Part shown: in pieces, positions 41,935 to 51,010 of the stretch
How the letters are laid out: each line of letters starts with the position of its first letter
Position numbering within the stretch: the stretch's first letter is position 1
Origin: Plasmodiophora brassicae
Taxonomy: Eukaryota > Endomyxa: Phytomyxea > Phytomyxea > Plasmodiophorida
Length of the DNA: 64,000 bases
Direction of reading: 5' to 3'
Assembly: GCA_036867785.1 (NCBI GenBank)
Contig: CP145409.1
Span: 868,001-932,000 of the forward strand
Notes under the pieces: generated by a model
The model's database searches: none
Told to the model about the DNA's origin: nothing
What the model saw: only the letters and a program-made list of their open reading frames with translations
Program-made: the position numbers and the translations under genes

Positions 41935-42124
41935 CGTTGGCAATAACAACGCCAATTGGTGTACAGATCGAAAATCTTGTTCGACCTCGGCTCCGTCAAT
42001 ATCTTTACAGCCGAGTTCCAGCAACCGGCACCAAGAACATGGGGCGTACCGCGTCAAGCGGATGTCCAGATTTGGCAGGTGGCCGTTTGATGAGGCGACT
42101 TATTGATATTTCTGCAGGCCCCGA

Positions 42125-44570
42125 GTAAAATGTGGCATATCCGAAAATGGCTCTTTGCTAGTTCGCGAGATAATCGCGTTTGAAGTTTGAGGACGCATTC
42201 GAGTGGGTGGCGGTGGAATTTACAGCAGCTAACAGCATCAGTTCATTCATCGGCGTCGCCGGCGACACGGCGCGCCTGCCGCTTGGCGGCCTGTGCTCTC
42301 TTGGCAGCCTTCAGCTTCTCCTGATCAGGTGCAGGCCACAGATGCCGATACTGTACCGGCATGTTCGGGGTGTAGCCGTGCAACGCGTCCATCTTGATCG
42401 CGTCGATCGGCAGTTCGACGGGATAGCATGCTTCCAGGACAACCACCTCGTTCGGGGCCGACTTGGTGAAGCAAATCTTGGTCCACGCATCCTCCACCTT
42501 CAGCGAGGTCTTGGCCCACATCTCGCCGGGATGGCTGATGTTGACGATCTGGCCGAAGTGGATCCACCGTAGCGGCGAGATCGACAAGGACTCGGCTGGA
42601 TCGGAGGCGCGGCCGCCCAACACGGTGCACCCGACAAACTTGTAGCGCGGCTCCAGGTGCTCTGCGTAGTTCAGGAAGTCGAGTCGGTCCATCCACTTGG
42701 CGCGGTGGGGATTCGGTCGGTCCTTGTAGAACTGGTTGATGGCCGTCACCCAGTCCTTCGGATCATAGATGCGGATCTGCTTGGCCTTGCGCTCGATCGT
42801 GGAGAATATGCGGTCGCAGATGAGGAAGGTGTGGCCGACCTCTGGGTACTTCAGGTGGATCGACCTGAAGCCGCTGAACAGCGGACTGCTGGGATCCACC
42901 AGCTCGGCGCACATGGCAAAGATGTGCCGGTTCTTGTTCTGCCCGGCACAATTATCGCTGATCAGGATGAGGGTCCCGCCCGGCGGCACGTTGAGTTTCC
43001 CCAGCAGGTCGAGCAGGACGGCGATCATCTCGTTGGCCCCGCCTTTGCCGTCCTTCTCGCCCCACAGGTGGAAAAAGTGCTGGTCGAGGTGGGCGACGTA
43101 CATGTCCAGATTGGCGACGTTGTACTGGTCCTTGAACCGAGTCTCCTTCGTCACCAAGTTCGGCGTCGCCAGCTTCTTCTCGTGATCGAAGATGATCGTG
43201 GTGACCCACTGCGTCGGGTCGTCCGGGTAGTCGGTCCGCGAGTCGATGGCGTGCTTGCAATCGAGAGACTGCACCATGTACCCACGCTGGGCAGCGAGCC
43301 GATGCTCGTCGTATTCCTCGACGAGCGTTGTGAAGCCAGGCGTCTCGGCCGGCATCGACTCGATGTGATGCTTGTACATCAAGCACTGCTTGCATTCGTC
43401 CGTTTTGGCCGCGAACAACTTGGCGTACCCGAACTCGTTGCGCCACAGATCCTCAAACCGGCGAAGGCTGATGACCGGAATGGCAGCCACAGGTGCGCCT
43501 GCCGCCAGCGAAAACTCGTACTGCCGCGTGTACTCCAGGTCGATCTTCTTGAGCACCTTCAGCCAGATGACCCGGACGGTGAACGACGCGGGCAAATAGA
43601 TCGTTGCCTTGGCGTGCCGACGCTGGTAGTGGGACGGTGTGCCGTGCTGCTTGATTATGAGAAACGCCTCCTCCCGCACCTGATCGAGGACTTCGGGATC
43701 GATCCGATTGCGGACGACGACACTGCTTGCGCCGCGACGATCGCTCCCGCCGATGACGTCGCCTGGCACTTCGAACGGGTCGTGGTGTCGGCCAGTCATG
43801 CGCGCCCTGGTCGTCTCCATCTTCTTCTTTGAGAATCCGTACACATGCTGGAACATTTGACGGCAGATCTGCTGCTCGACGTTGTCCTCCTGGGCGCGGA
43901 ACCAGTAGGTGAAGCGGTACGATACGCTGTCGGCGACCTTCGTGCAGCGCATGCGGGCGGTGAGGTGGGCGTGCTGCTTCGCGAAAACACGTAGCTTGGT
44001 GTACTCGAGGCGCTCGGCATGAACCATGTCGGCGGTGATGAAGTCGTCGCACTTGAGCGTCGTGCACTTGCAAGGCAGGAACGGTTTCGGCGCCATCGTG
44101 AGCTTCTTGCGAGCGTCATTTTCGGGGTGTCGCGCCCGTTTCGCCGGTCGCGACAGGACCTCGTGCGTTGACTCTTCCGGCACCCGTTGTTGATGAAGGA
44201 CGACTTCCGGAACGGGGCGGTCGACAATGACGTGGTCCACTTGCACGGCAGTGGAATGCTGTACGCGACGCGCCCGTGGCGCTGCGGCACCCCCACCGCG
44301 ACCGCGGCCGGGAGCTGCGCGAGATCCACCGCGCCCACGCTCAGACATCGATGGGGTTTCCTGCGGAGCCGAAAGTCCGGTGTGCCAAATTAGTACCCTT
44401 CGGACTGCGTGATACAGCGCGATAGTCAAACCTGTTGTGGACAATAATAATAGATTATCGCAGCACTCGGGACGCTGGGTCCGGTCCTGCTCAGCGTGAT
44501 CGGGGATAAAAATTCCTTTCGAACGATGCCAGGGTCGAAAAAACCTATTTTTAGAAATGCCACTTTCTAC
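42125..44570. mobile_element. DNA transposon with terminal inverted repeats, apparently intact
   Basis: The ends are inverted copies. The left end at 42125 reads GTAAAATGTGGCATATCC inward; the right end, read inward from 44570, gives GTAGAAAGTGGCATTTCT, with further A-rich matches after it (about 19 of 24 positions). Between them lies one long transposase-like gene (42243-44444). I could not find a convincing target-site duplication: the flanks are GGCCCCGA and CGCGGCGC. The intact ORF and near-symmetric ends suggest a young copy. It sits between enkurin and the ELO gene. Confidence 0.72.
42243..44444 (-). CDS. Transposase-like protein with RNase-H-fold core (DUF7869 type)
   Basis: One uninterrupted frame of 733 residues; the first ATG (44444) lies within the element and a second start (MSERGRGGSR) is 32 codons later. 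An Arg/Gly/Ala-rich N-terminus is followed by CKCTTLKCDDFI, a DNA-binding-like region, the pair DECKQCLMYKHH, and the core LISDNCAGQNKNRHIFAMCAEL, a pattern shared by the DUF7869 group, in which the first Asp fits an RNase-H-fold active site. Other acidic candidates are in QSLDCKHAID and VGHTFLICDRIFSTIE. The C-terminus is basic (AAKRAQAAKRQARR). I know related proteins across protists, plants and animals. The whole protein is open and no decay is seen. Confidence 0.72.
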   Translation of the reverse strand: MSTTGLTIALYHAVRRVLIWHTGLSAPQETPSMSERGRGGSRAAPGRGRGGGAAAPRARRVQHSTAVQVDHVIVDRPVPEVVLHQQRVPEESTHEVLSRPAKRARHPENDARKKLTMAPKPFLPCKCTTLKCDDFITADMVHAERLEYTKLRVFAKQHAHLTARMRCTKVADSVSYRFTYWFRAQEDNVEQQICRQMFQHVYGFSKKKMETTRARMTGRHHDPFEVPGDVIGGSDRRGASSVVVRNRIDPEVLDQVREEAFLIIKQHGTPSHYQRRHAKATIYLPASFTVRVIWLKVLKKIDLEYTRQYEFSLAAGAPVAAIPVISLRRFEDLWRNEFGYAKLFAAKTDECKQCLMYKHHIESMPAETPGFTTLVEEYDEHRLAAQRGYMVQSLDCKHAIDSRTDYPDDPTQWVTTIIFDHEKKLATPNLVTKETRFKDQYNVANLDMYVAHLDQHFFHLWGEKDGKGGANEMIAVLLDLLGKLNVPPGGTLILISDNCAGQNKNRHIFAMCAELVDPSSPLFSGFRSIHLKYPEVGHTFLICDRIFSTIERKAKQIRIYDPKDWVTAINQFYKDRPNPHRAKWMDRLDFLNYAEHLEPRYKFVGCTVLGGRASDPAESLSISPLRWIHFGQIVNISHPGEMWAKTSLKVEDAWTKICFTKSAPNEVVVLEACYPVELPIDAIKMDALHGYTPNMPVQYRHLWPAPDQEKLKAAKRAQAAKRQARRVAGDADE

Positions 44571-44863
44571 CGCGGCGCGGCAGATTTTCGACGGACGGCG
44601 ACTTCATTTGGAGCGCCGCCGGTATAGATCAGCTACGGATTGCGAAGTCATCCGCTTGCGGTGGTGACGTTCCCCAGGACGTACACGTATTAGCCGGTGC
44701 CTAACCCTTGGGTTAAGAGTGCGATGATGAAGTCGATCCTGGCACGCATGGAGAGCTCTACGATGATGACTGGCGGCGTCGCCTTGATGGGATGCATCTT
44801 GTTAGGCCGCACCGCACCGCTATGGTCGCTGTCACTGAATGATACGGTAGCTACATCGTGACG
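44571..44863. other. Gap between transposon and elongase gene; possible first exon
   Basis: An ATG at about 44724 opens a 39-codon frame with a hydrophobic stretch (MMTGGVALMGCILLG) that would suit the first helix of an ELO protein, but I found no donor that joins it in phase with 44864. Confidence 0.3.
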
Positions 44864-45654
44864 ATGAAGGCGTTCTGGCCATCAAAGAGTGACACGCGTC
44901 GTCCTATTTCCCGCGTAATCGTATTCCTGCACAACATTCTTCTCATGGTGTTCAGCATCTGGATTTTCCTGTCGACTGCGCCCGATCTGTTCAAGTACTT
45001 CATTCGTGCATCGTCGTGGAGCGACTTCGCGCTGACGGCCTACCAAGACGCCGAGTGGGATCAGTTCGCCCCGTTTGCTTCTGCGTTCTACCTGTCGAAA
45101 TTCTACGAGTTTATTGACACATGGATTATTCTCTATAAGCGCGGCCGTCCTGAAATGCTGCAGATGTTCCATCACGTCGGCGCGGTTATTACCATGTGGG
45201 CCGACGTGGTCACGAAGTGCCCGGCTACGTGGATCTTTGTCAGTACCGTCACCCGCTCCGCTCCGCACGTTCGTTCCTCACTACAGGCCCAGGTTGTGTT
45301 CAACTCATTCATCCACACGTTCATGTACGCTTACTACGCGCTGACATCGCTTCATATTCGCCCTCCATGGAAGATGATGATTACCGCAATGCAGATCATG
45401 CAGTTCATCATCGGGATCGGCGTGTCCTATGCATACTTCGCCGTCCCCGGCGCCCTGAATCCCCGCCAGGTTCTATCCAATAGCGTTGCAGCGCACCCCG
45501 TTATGACTGAATGCGACTTGCTCATCAGACCATGGCCATCTCCTTGACCCAAGGTTACGTCGGGGTCGTCCTCTACCTCTTCATTGATTTCGCGTACCGC
45601 ACGTACTACTGCAAGACAGGCAAGGCCCGTCCTCCGAAGATGCACGAAGCCTGA
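44864..45654 (+). CDS. ELO-family fatty acid elongase
   Basis: It condenses malonyl-CoA with acyl-CoA in the ER. Exons 44864-45238, 45287-45469 and 45529-45654 give 227 residues in exact frame. Motifs: FYLSKFYEFIDTWIIL, the histidine box as QMFHHVGA (QxxHH, the form usual in polyunsaturated-fatty-acid elongases, instead of HxxHH), NSFIHTFMYAYYAL, MQIMQFIIG and a basic C-terminus (KTGKARPPKMHEA). At 227 residues it is short compared with 260-300, and the first helix seems to be missing, so an upstream exon (see the gap before it) is likely. The neighbouring block is rich in membrane-traffic genes. Confidence 0.85.
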
Positions 45655-45797
45655 GGCTGATCATGACATCAGTACGTTGCAATAAACCTGGGCACCGGTC
45701 ACCGCCGGAATCGTGCCTCTGACGAGCCCTGCCTGGAAATAAGTCGACACTGTTGGCGGCATTGCGCTCGGTGCGCGACAACGGTGTTCGATTCCGT

Positions 45798-47313
45798 ATG
45801 GGACAGGGGCCATCGCACGGCGCCGCGCCGCCTTGGGTGCCAGCGCATGGGTCGCGGTATCCTCCCGACATTGAGGATAAGATCATGGCGCTTGCGGAGG
45901 TCGGCGCGAGGCACTGCTGTTCATGATTGCGGACGCTGACAGAGTGGGTTGCACAGTCGCCGGATACGTTCCTGAAGCCCGCTGAGGGTGACACTCTCCC
46001 CGAGCCGTTTGTCATCGAGAACCACTACGATGAGATCGAAGCGGCGTTGCAGTACGATGATCGACTCGCTGAACAGCTGGAGACCCTGGTGCCCAAGCAG
46101 TACGCGCCGTTATTTGATTATCGTTCATCCGATGACGTCTGATGCTGTGGGCGTTAGAATAGCAGAGTCGGATTTCTGGCGAAACTATTTCTCCAGGGTC
46201 GTTGTCCTTCGTGCCGAAGGGCAGCGCGCTCTCGACAAAGAGAAAGCAGCGGCCGAAGCACTGGCGGCCAAATCGAAGCCCCGGTCGCCGTCCCCTCGCC
46301 CCGTTGCTCCGGTCGCAGCGCCACCACCCGACCTGGAACACTCGTTGCCGGAAATCGTCGCCAAGGCGCGTGTCTCGGTGCCTGACAGTCGCGTTCGTTG
46401 GGGTGTTGCCGGCGACAACATCGCCCTGCCGCGATCCGTCCAGATCGATGTCGCTCACGAGTTCCCCAACGTCGACATAGTCTTCATTGGTGAACGACTT
46501 GGTATCGACGAACAGGTTCGATTGGGGCGTGCGGTCGCCGCCGCCGGCAAGCCATGCGTGATGAGGAGCGCACGCGCCGCCATGGCCTGTCTCGGGCTTG
46601 GCCGTCAGTTTCGCGCGGCACATGCCCCGCTTCTGGCCACTGTACTATCCGACAGTGTCCTGCCACGTTGGGCCATTGTTCGCGCCCTGGTTGAAACCGG
46701 TCATCTGGGCCACGTCGAGACGGTGTCGCACCGGCTGGTTACGGCAGGAAGCTTCGAATGGCACGGTGCCAACGCGCTGATTGCGCTCGACCGTGTGTTC
46801 GGGCCACTTCAATGCGTTTCCGGCCATGCCCGACGACTGCCAGGTTCGACTGGTCCTGAAACGGTGACGAGACTGTTGGATGTCTGGTGCTGTAGCGCGA
46901 TATATACTCACAATGGTGATCAGGCCGTTGCCGCCACGTTTACGACGAGGAATGGCGCCGTCGGCGCTCTAGTCCACCGGTTCTGCGATGACGATGATGT
47001 CGTTGATGAGCTGGTGATCGAAGGCACTCGCGGTCGGATCGTGATGCCTGTAGAAGGCGACGGTTCGGTGCATTTCTTCGCGCAGGGCAGCAAGGAACCG
47101 ATCCAGGTCGACTCCAAATTGGGCACGCCCAAGGCGAAATCATCCGAGGACCTGCTGCTCGGAATCATTGCCAGTGGGTCGTCTGACCAACTGTTTCAGC
47201 TCAGCGCCGCCCTGTCACGTTCCGCCAAACTGGTCGACGTTGTCCTCCGCTCGTTCTACGGCGACCGCCATGATCATTTCTGGACGCGTCCCGACACCTG
47301 GGGCAGGTGCTAA
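45798..47313 (+). CDS. Fusion of a BSD domain and a Gfo/Idh/MocA-type oxidoreductase
   Basis: Exons 45798-45899, 45945-46099 and 46158-47313 give 470 residues in exact frame. Residues ~20-95 read as a BSD domain: EWVAQSPDTFLKPAEGDT, HYDEIEAALQYDDRLAEQLETLVPKQ, then IAESDFWRNYFSRVVVLRAEGQRAL with the conserved FWxxYF. BSD domains occur in TFIIH p62, BSDC1 and synapse-associated proteins. After an Ala/Pro/Ser linker, ~150-460 resembles Gfo/Idh/MocA dehydrogenases: PNVDIVFIGERLG, AVAAAGKPCVMRSARA (family AAxAGKHVLxEKP), RWAIVRALVETGHLGHVETV, then a beta-sheet domain with ELVIEGTRGRIVM. The first half of the Rossmann fold (GxGxxG) and the EKP lysine are missing, so it is probably not an active dehydrogenase. 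The third exon is open across both domains. Confidence 0.75.
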
Positions 47314-47446
47314 TAAAGCCGCGCGATACACTGTTGCACACGATTCCATCACGTACAGTACGATTGGTGGCGGGTAATGACGTCGTCGTCGCAGCGCTTT
47401 TAGACTCGTCGTTCGCTCTATAGCCGGATCGCGCAATTCCTTCAGG

Positions 47447-48408
47447 ATGGCGTCGGCCGGCGACGACGGCGCCGAGGTCAAGTTGGCGACGACACGGGAG
47501 GAGCGGTTCAGGTGTGTGCGTCCGCCAGCGGGGCACGTCCTGGTGGTGATGGCGCTGTGTGCCAATCGTACGACGTGTAGGATCGAGAAACTGGCGGACC
47601 TGTATGCGATCCTGTTGACGACCGAGCATCTGGAGACCGCGTACGTTCGCGATGCTGTCACGGCTGGCGATTACGCCCCGGCCTGTGCGAAATTAATCGC
47701 ACAGTTCAAGACCGTCAAGGTTTCTGGCCGCATTGTGGAAGGAGATACGTTCTCGTTTTAAACGTTCCATTAGGATGCCGTTGCCGAATTCGAGCCAGAC
47801 ACCGAGAAATTCATGGCGTATGTTCTGTGCCTTTGTTACCGACGGCGACTTAACCGGATGCAATGACAGGCGATACTCCATGCAGTGTCCAGCCGCCTAC
47901 AAACGATTGATTGAGGTTGGCGTCCCAGCTACGATACAGCACGGCGACAACGACAGGCCGCAAGGGTCCCATGAGCTCTACGTGCGCACCTGGCCGTGCT
48001 ATGCTATGCGGGGATCGTCGCTCTGACCCGTTCCCCAGGTCGCTGAAGCTGTCCAGCATTTCATCACGACAATGGATTCGCTGAAACTGGAGATGCACGC
48101 TGTCGACGAGGTCTACCCGCACCTGAAAGACTTGATGGACAGCCTGAACAAGATATCCATCGTCCTACCAGATCACATTGCGAAAGTCAAGGTATGTGTC
48201 GGGGGGCGCACCCCGCCTGCGGATGCGTGCCGCCTGGTCTGACGCGTGTCTGCGCCCGCCCCCCTCCCGATAGGTCATGTCCTGGCTGACAACCCTGAAC
48301 CAGATGCGGGCCAGCGATGAGCTCAGCTCGGACCAAGCCCGGCAATGCATCTTCGACCTCGAGCAATCCTACCAGGCGTTCGTCAGCCTGCTGAACAACA
48401 AATCATAA
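47447..48408 (+). CDS. VPS28: ESCRT-I subunit VPS28
   Basis: VPS28 links ESCRT-I to ESCRT-II in multivesicular-body sorting. Exons 47447-47511, 47581-47734, 47774-47817, 47870-47981, 48039-48191 and 48274-48408 give 220 residues, against 221 in human. The core helical hairpin (EKLADLYAILLTTEHLETAYVRDAVTAGDYAPACAKLIAQFKTV) is followed by MQCPAAYKRLIEVGVPATI. The C-terminal four-helix bundle then follows: EAVQHFITTMDSLKLEMHAVDEVYPHLKDLMDSLNKI, SWLTTLNQMRASDELSSDQARQCIFDLEQSYQAF. The donor of intron 4 (TAC|GTGCGC) is fixed by phase. All introns are GT-AG. Confidence 0.94.
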
Positions 48409-48559
48409 ACTATGCTCTGCAGCAGCGTACCTGCCTATGTAGGTACCCATCTACAGTAGGTAGGCAAAGTTTCAACAATACATTCGCCAGGCGCCTATTT
48501 ATAATCATCATGGCGAAGACGTGGTGTCATCAGTCGACGTCGTAACTGGAGGCCGGTCG

Positions 48560-49846
48560 ATGGATGTCGGCGTCCGCGTGGAGCCCAGCGTTGTGTCGCC
48601 CGGCGATGTCGTCCGCGGGTCGGTGACGCTGACGACGGCGCCGGCGCCGGCCGCTCTGGGCCAGTCGGCGCTGGAGCGCGCCGTGTCGACGACGTCGCGG
48701 CGCGCCGCCGACCCGCCTCCGATGGCCGTCTCCGTCCGGATTGTCGGGCGCGGGTACGTCAACCGCTCCATCGATTTCGTCGTGTTCGAGTCGGCGCGGG
48801 TCGACCTGGTGACGAACGGGCGCCTGGACTGGGAGATGCGCCTGCCCGATGACGTCGACCTGCCGGCGTCGCACCATCGCGGGGTCGCCCTGCGATTCGT
48901 GTACTTCGTCGAGGTCGAGCTCGGCCATCCCGACAACGAGCAGGCGATCCGGAAGTTTCGTGTGCCGCTGTGCGTTCGCGCTTCCGTCGCCACGTTCTCG
49001 AATGCCAGGCCATCGTCGCCGTACACGACGCAGTGGTCGCGAATCGTGGAGCGTCCTGATGACAGCAACGGGTGGGATGGCGGTCGTGGGACGCTGGCCG
49101 TGCCTGAAGGCGCGTCTGAATCGGACAGCATGATGGAGCAACGGCTTGCCCAGCTGGAGGCGCGCCTAAGAGCCGAGTTCGATGGCCGGGGCATGAAACA
49201 ACCGGAAGCCGACTGGCACTGGTTGAACTCCTCATCGCATGCCATCGAGGAGGACGACGACGACACTGAGCAAGCCCGCGCCATGGTGCCACAGTCGTTC
49301 CGGATTGATTTCCTGGAGAAACCTATCGTCAAGCTGCTGCTGGTTCAGGATCGGTTCCAGCTCGGGGACGTCGTACGAGGGCAGTTCCTGTTCGAACAGG
49401 AGAACGCCATCCCCTGCCTGTTTGTCTGCATCAAGCTGGCGTGCAGGGAGTTCGACCGAAGCGAGGATGTGGTCCAACGCAGCAACGTCGTCTGGGCACA
49501 GCATCGCGAAGCATGCGATGGCGTACCATCGCTGGAGTTCGGCCTGCCCCTGCCAGTCGGTCCTGAAGCGTGCGCCAATTACCATAGCGACACGGTCTAT
49601 CTGCAATGGGTCCTCGAATTCCAGTTTGTCCTTCCAAAGGACGGCGTCGGGGACAGCCCCGCAGGCACGACTCGATGGAACCTGGACCAGCTTACCCAGG
49701 CCGTTGACGGCGACAAGTCCACTGATCAGTTCGACCTGCTCCGCTGGGAACTTCCGCTGACCGTACATCCGGAACCCGCAGAACGGCAACCGTCATCCAC
49801 AGCAATGTCCTTCTTTGTCCATCCTCACGAGCTGCCGTCAACGTAA
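48560..49846 (+). CDS. RGP1: RGP1-like subunit of the Rab6/Ypt6 exchange factor
   Basis: RGP1 with RIC1 activates Rab6/Ypt6 at the Golgi. A single-exon frame gives 428 residues from ATG 48560 (the frame is open from a GTG at 48521). It is an arrestin-like double beta-sandwich: VRVEPSVVSPGDVVRGSVTL at the start, then VALRFVYFVEVELGH and FRVPLCV, a disordered insert with an acidic run, FRIDFLEKPIVKLLLVQDRFQLGDVVRGQFLFEQENA, LEFGLPLPVGPEACANYHSDTVYLQWVLEFQFVLPK and DLLRWELPLTVHP. The order and the F-(S/D)-W-(D/E)-L-P-(I/L) end match RGP1 of animals and fungi. It sits 150 bases downstream of VPS28. Confidence 0.85.
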   Translation: MDVGVRVEPSVVSPGDVVRGSVTLTTAPAPAALGQSALERAVSTTSRRAADPPPMAVSVRIVGRGYVNRSIDFVVFESARVDLVTNGRLDWEMRLPDDVDLPASHHRGVALRFVYFVEVELGHPDNEQAIRKFRVPLCVRASVATFSNARPSSPYTTQWSRIVERPDDSNGWDGGRGTLAVPEGASESDSMMEQRLAQLEARLRAEFDGRGMKQPEADWHWLNSSSHAIEEDDDDTEQARAMVPQSFRIDFLEKPIVKLLLVQDRFQLGDVVRGQFLFEQENAIPCLFVCIKLACREFDRSEDVVQRSNVVWAQHREACDGVPSLEFGLPLPVGPEACANYHSDTVYLQWVLEFQFVLPKDGVGDSPAGTTRWNLDQLTQAVDGDKSTDQFDLLRWELPLTVHPEPAERQPSSTAMSFFVHPHELPST

Positions 49847-49978
49847 AACGAATACAGTACGTTCGGCACGGTTTTGGCGAGGTGCGCTGTGTGCCTGTGT
49901 CAGACGGGACGCAGGACGCGGGTGGGACATGGACGCAGATTCCACGGACTGCGCCAGAGCAGCCTGCACTGGGAGACC

Positions 49979-50970
49979 ATGTTTTCGCTGTCGAAGCCGG
50001 AGAGTGCCTTCATTGAGGCTGGCGTCGAGAAAGGCGTTCGGAACGATGGGCGTGCGCGTTTAGACTACAGGAGCCTGCATTTGGAGACGGGCGTTGTACC
50101 GACAGCGCACGGTTCCGCTCGCGTGCGACTAGACCGGACGCATGTAGTCGTTGGCGTCAAGCTGGAGGTTGCGGAGCCGGCTGCTGACGCGCCGGATCGC
50201 GGGTACATTTACTGCTCTGTCGAGTGCTCAGCGACGGCGTCCGACATGTTCATGCGGCAAGGATCCCAGGACGCTAATACGGAACTCACCGGCGCCATGC
50301 AGCGGTTCTACGAGAGCTGTCTGGATCTGGGCGCGCTCGCTATCATCCCAGGCCGTTCTGTTTGGGCCGTCTTCATTGACGTCGAGATCCTGGACACCGA
50401 TGGCAGTGCTCTTGACGCTGCGTCGGCGGGGGTTCGGGCCGCTGTGCGAACCGCTCAGGTTCCCTGCATCCACCTTGTCGGCTCGACGGACCGTGACGAA
50501 GGTCGGGACTTTGAGGTGTCGCCGGATCCGATCGACTCAACTAGATTGCCGGCGGATCTCGTACCAATCTGCGTTTCCATGACGAAGGTCGCTGCCGCCG
50601 ACGCTCTGTTTGGGTCATCATCGTCTGACGTCGCCGGTTACAGATTGGGAGGTGTTTCATTGCGGATGCAACCGTGCAGGAAGAGCTATGCATGTCGGCG
50701 CAAGTCAGTGTTGCTGTGAACGCCAATGGCGACATCTGTGGACTTGTCAAGATGGGTATGCTTGTTCAACTGTGACATGGTACCGCATGCGCTAATCGAT
50801 TGGCAGGGTCTGGCAGCTTGACACCGGCGGCGTTGAGTGATGCGATTGTGGTACGAGTACTGTGTCTGTTGAATAGATGGTTTGCCTTTGTGATGACGTA
50901 TTGGGTTTCACAGTGTGCGAAAGAGATTGGCGTTCAGCTCATCTCGCGGATAGATGCTATGATCGCATGA
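49979..50970 (+). CDS. RRP42: Exosome ring subunit RRP42 (EXOSC7)
   Basis: An RNase-PH-like, non-catalytic subunit of the RNA exosome ring. Exons 49979-50629, 50680-50755, 50807-50850 and 50914-50970 give 275 residues, against ~291 in human. Family blocks: AFIEAGVEKGVRNDGRARLDYRSLHLETGVV, GSARVRLDRTHVVVGVKLEV, YCSVECSATA, LGALAIIPGRSVWAVFIDVEILDTDG, LDAASAGVRAAV, the SPDPIDSTRLPADLVPICVSM segment, EELCMSAQVSVAVNANGDICGLVKMG, and a C-terminal helix. All GT-AG introns, three of them clustered in the last 350 bases. Confidence 0.93.
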
Positions 50971-51010
50971 AAGTGCATCGGGATACCATCGGGGATATAT
51001 ACTGCTGGAT

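Noticed and set aside
42657-43832. 391-codon plus-strand ORF
   Set aside because: It lies antisense to the 733-codon transposase frame; its composition (Arg/Val/Leu/His-rich without motifs) is what GC-biased antisense codons give.
48508-49332. 274-codon minus-strand ORF
   Set aside because: Antisense of RGP1, whose arrestin-like frame is clearly conserved.
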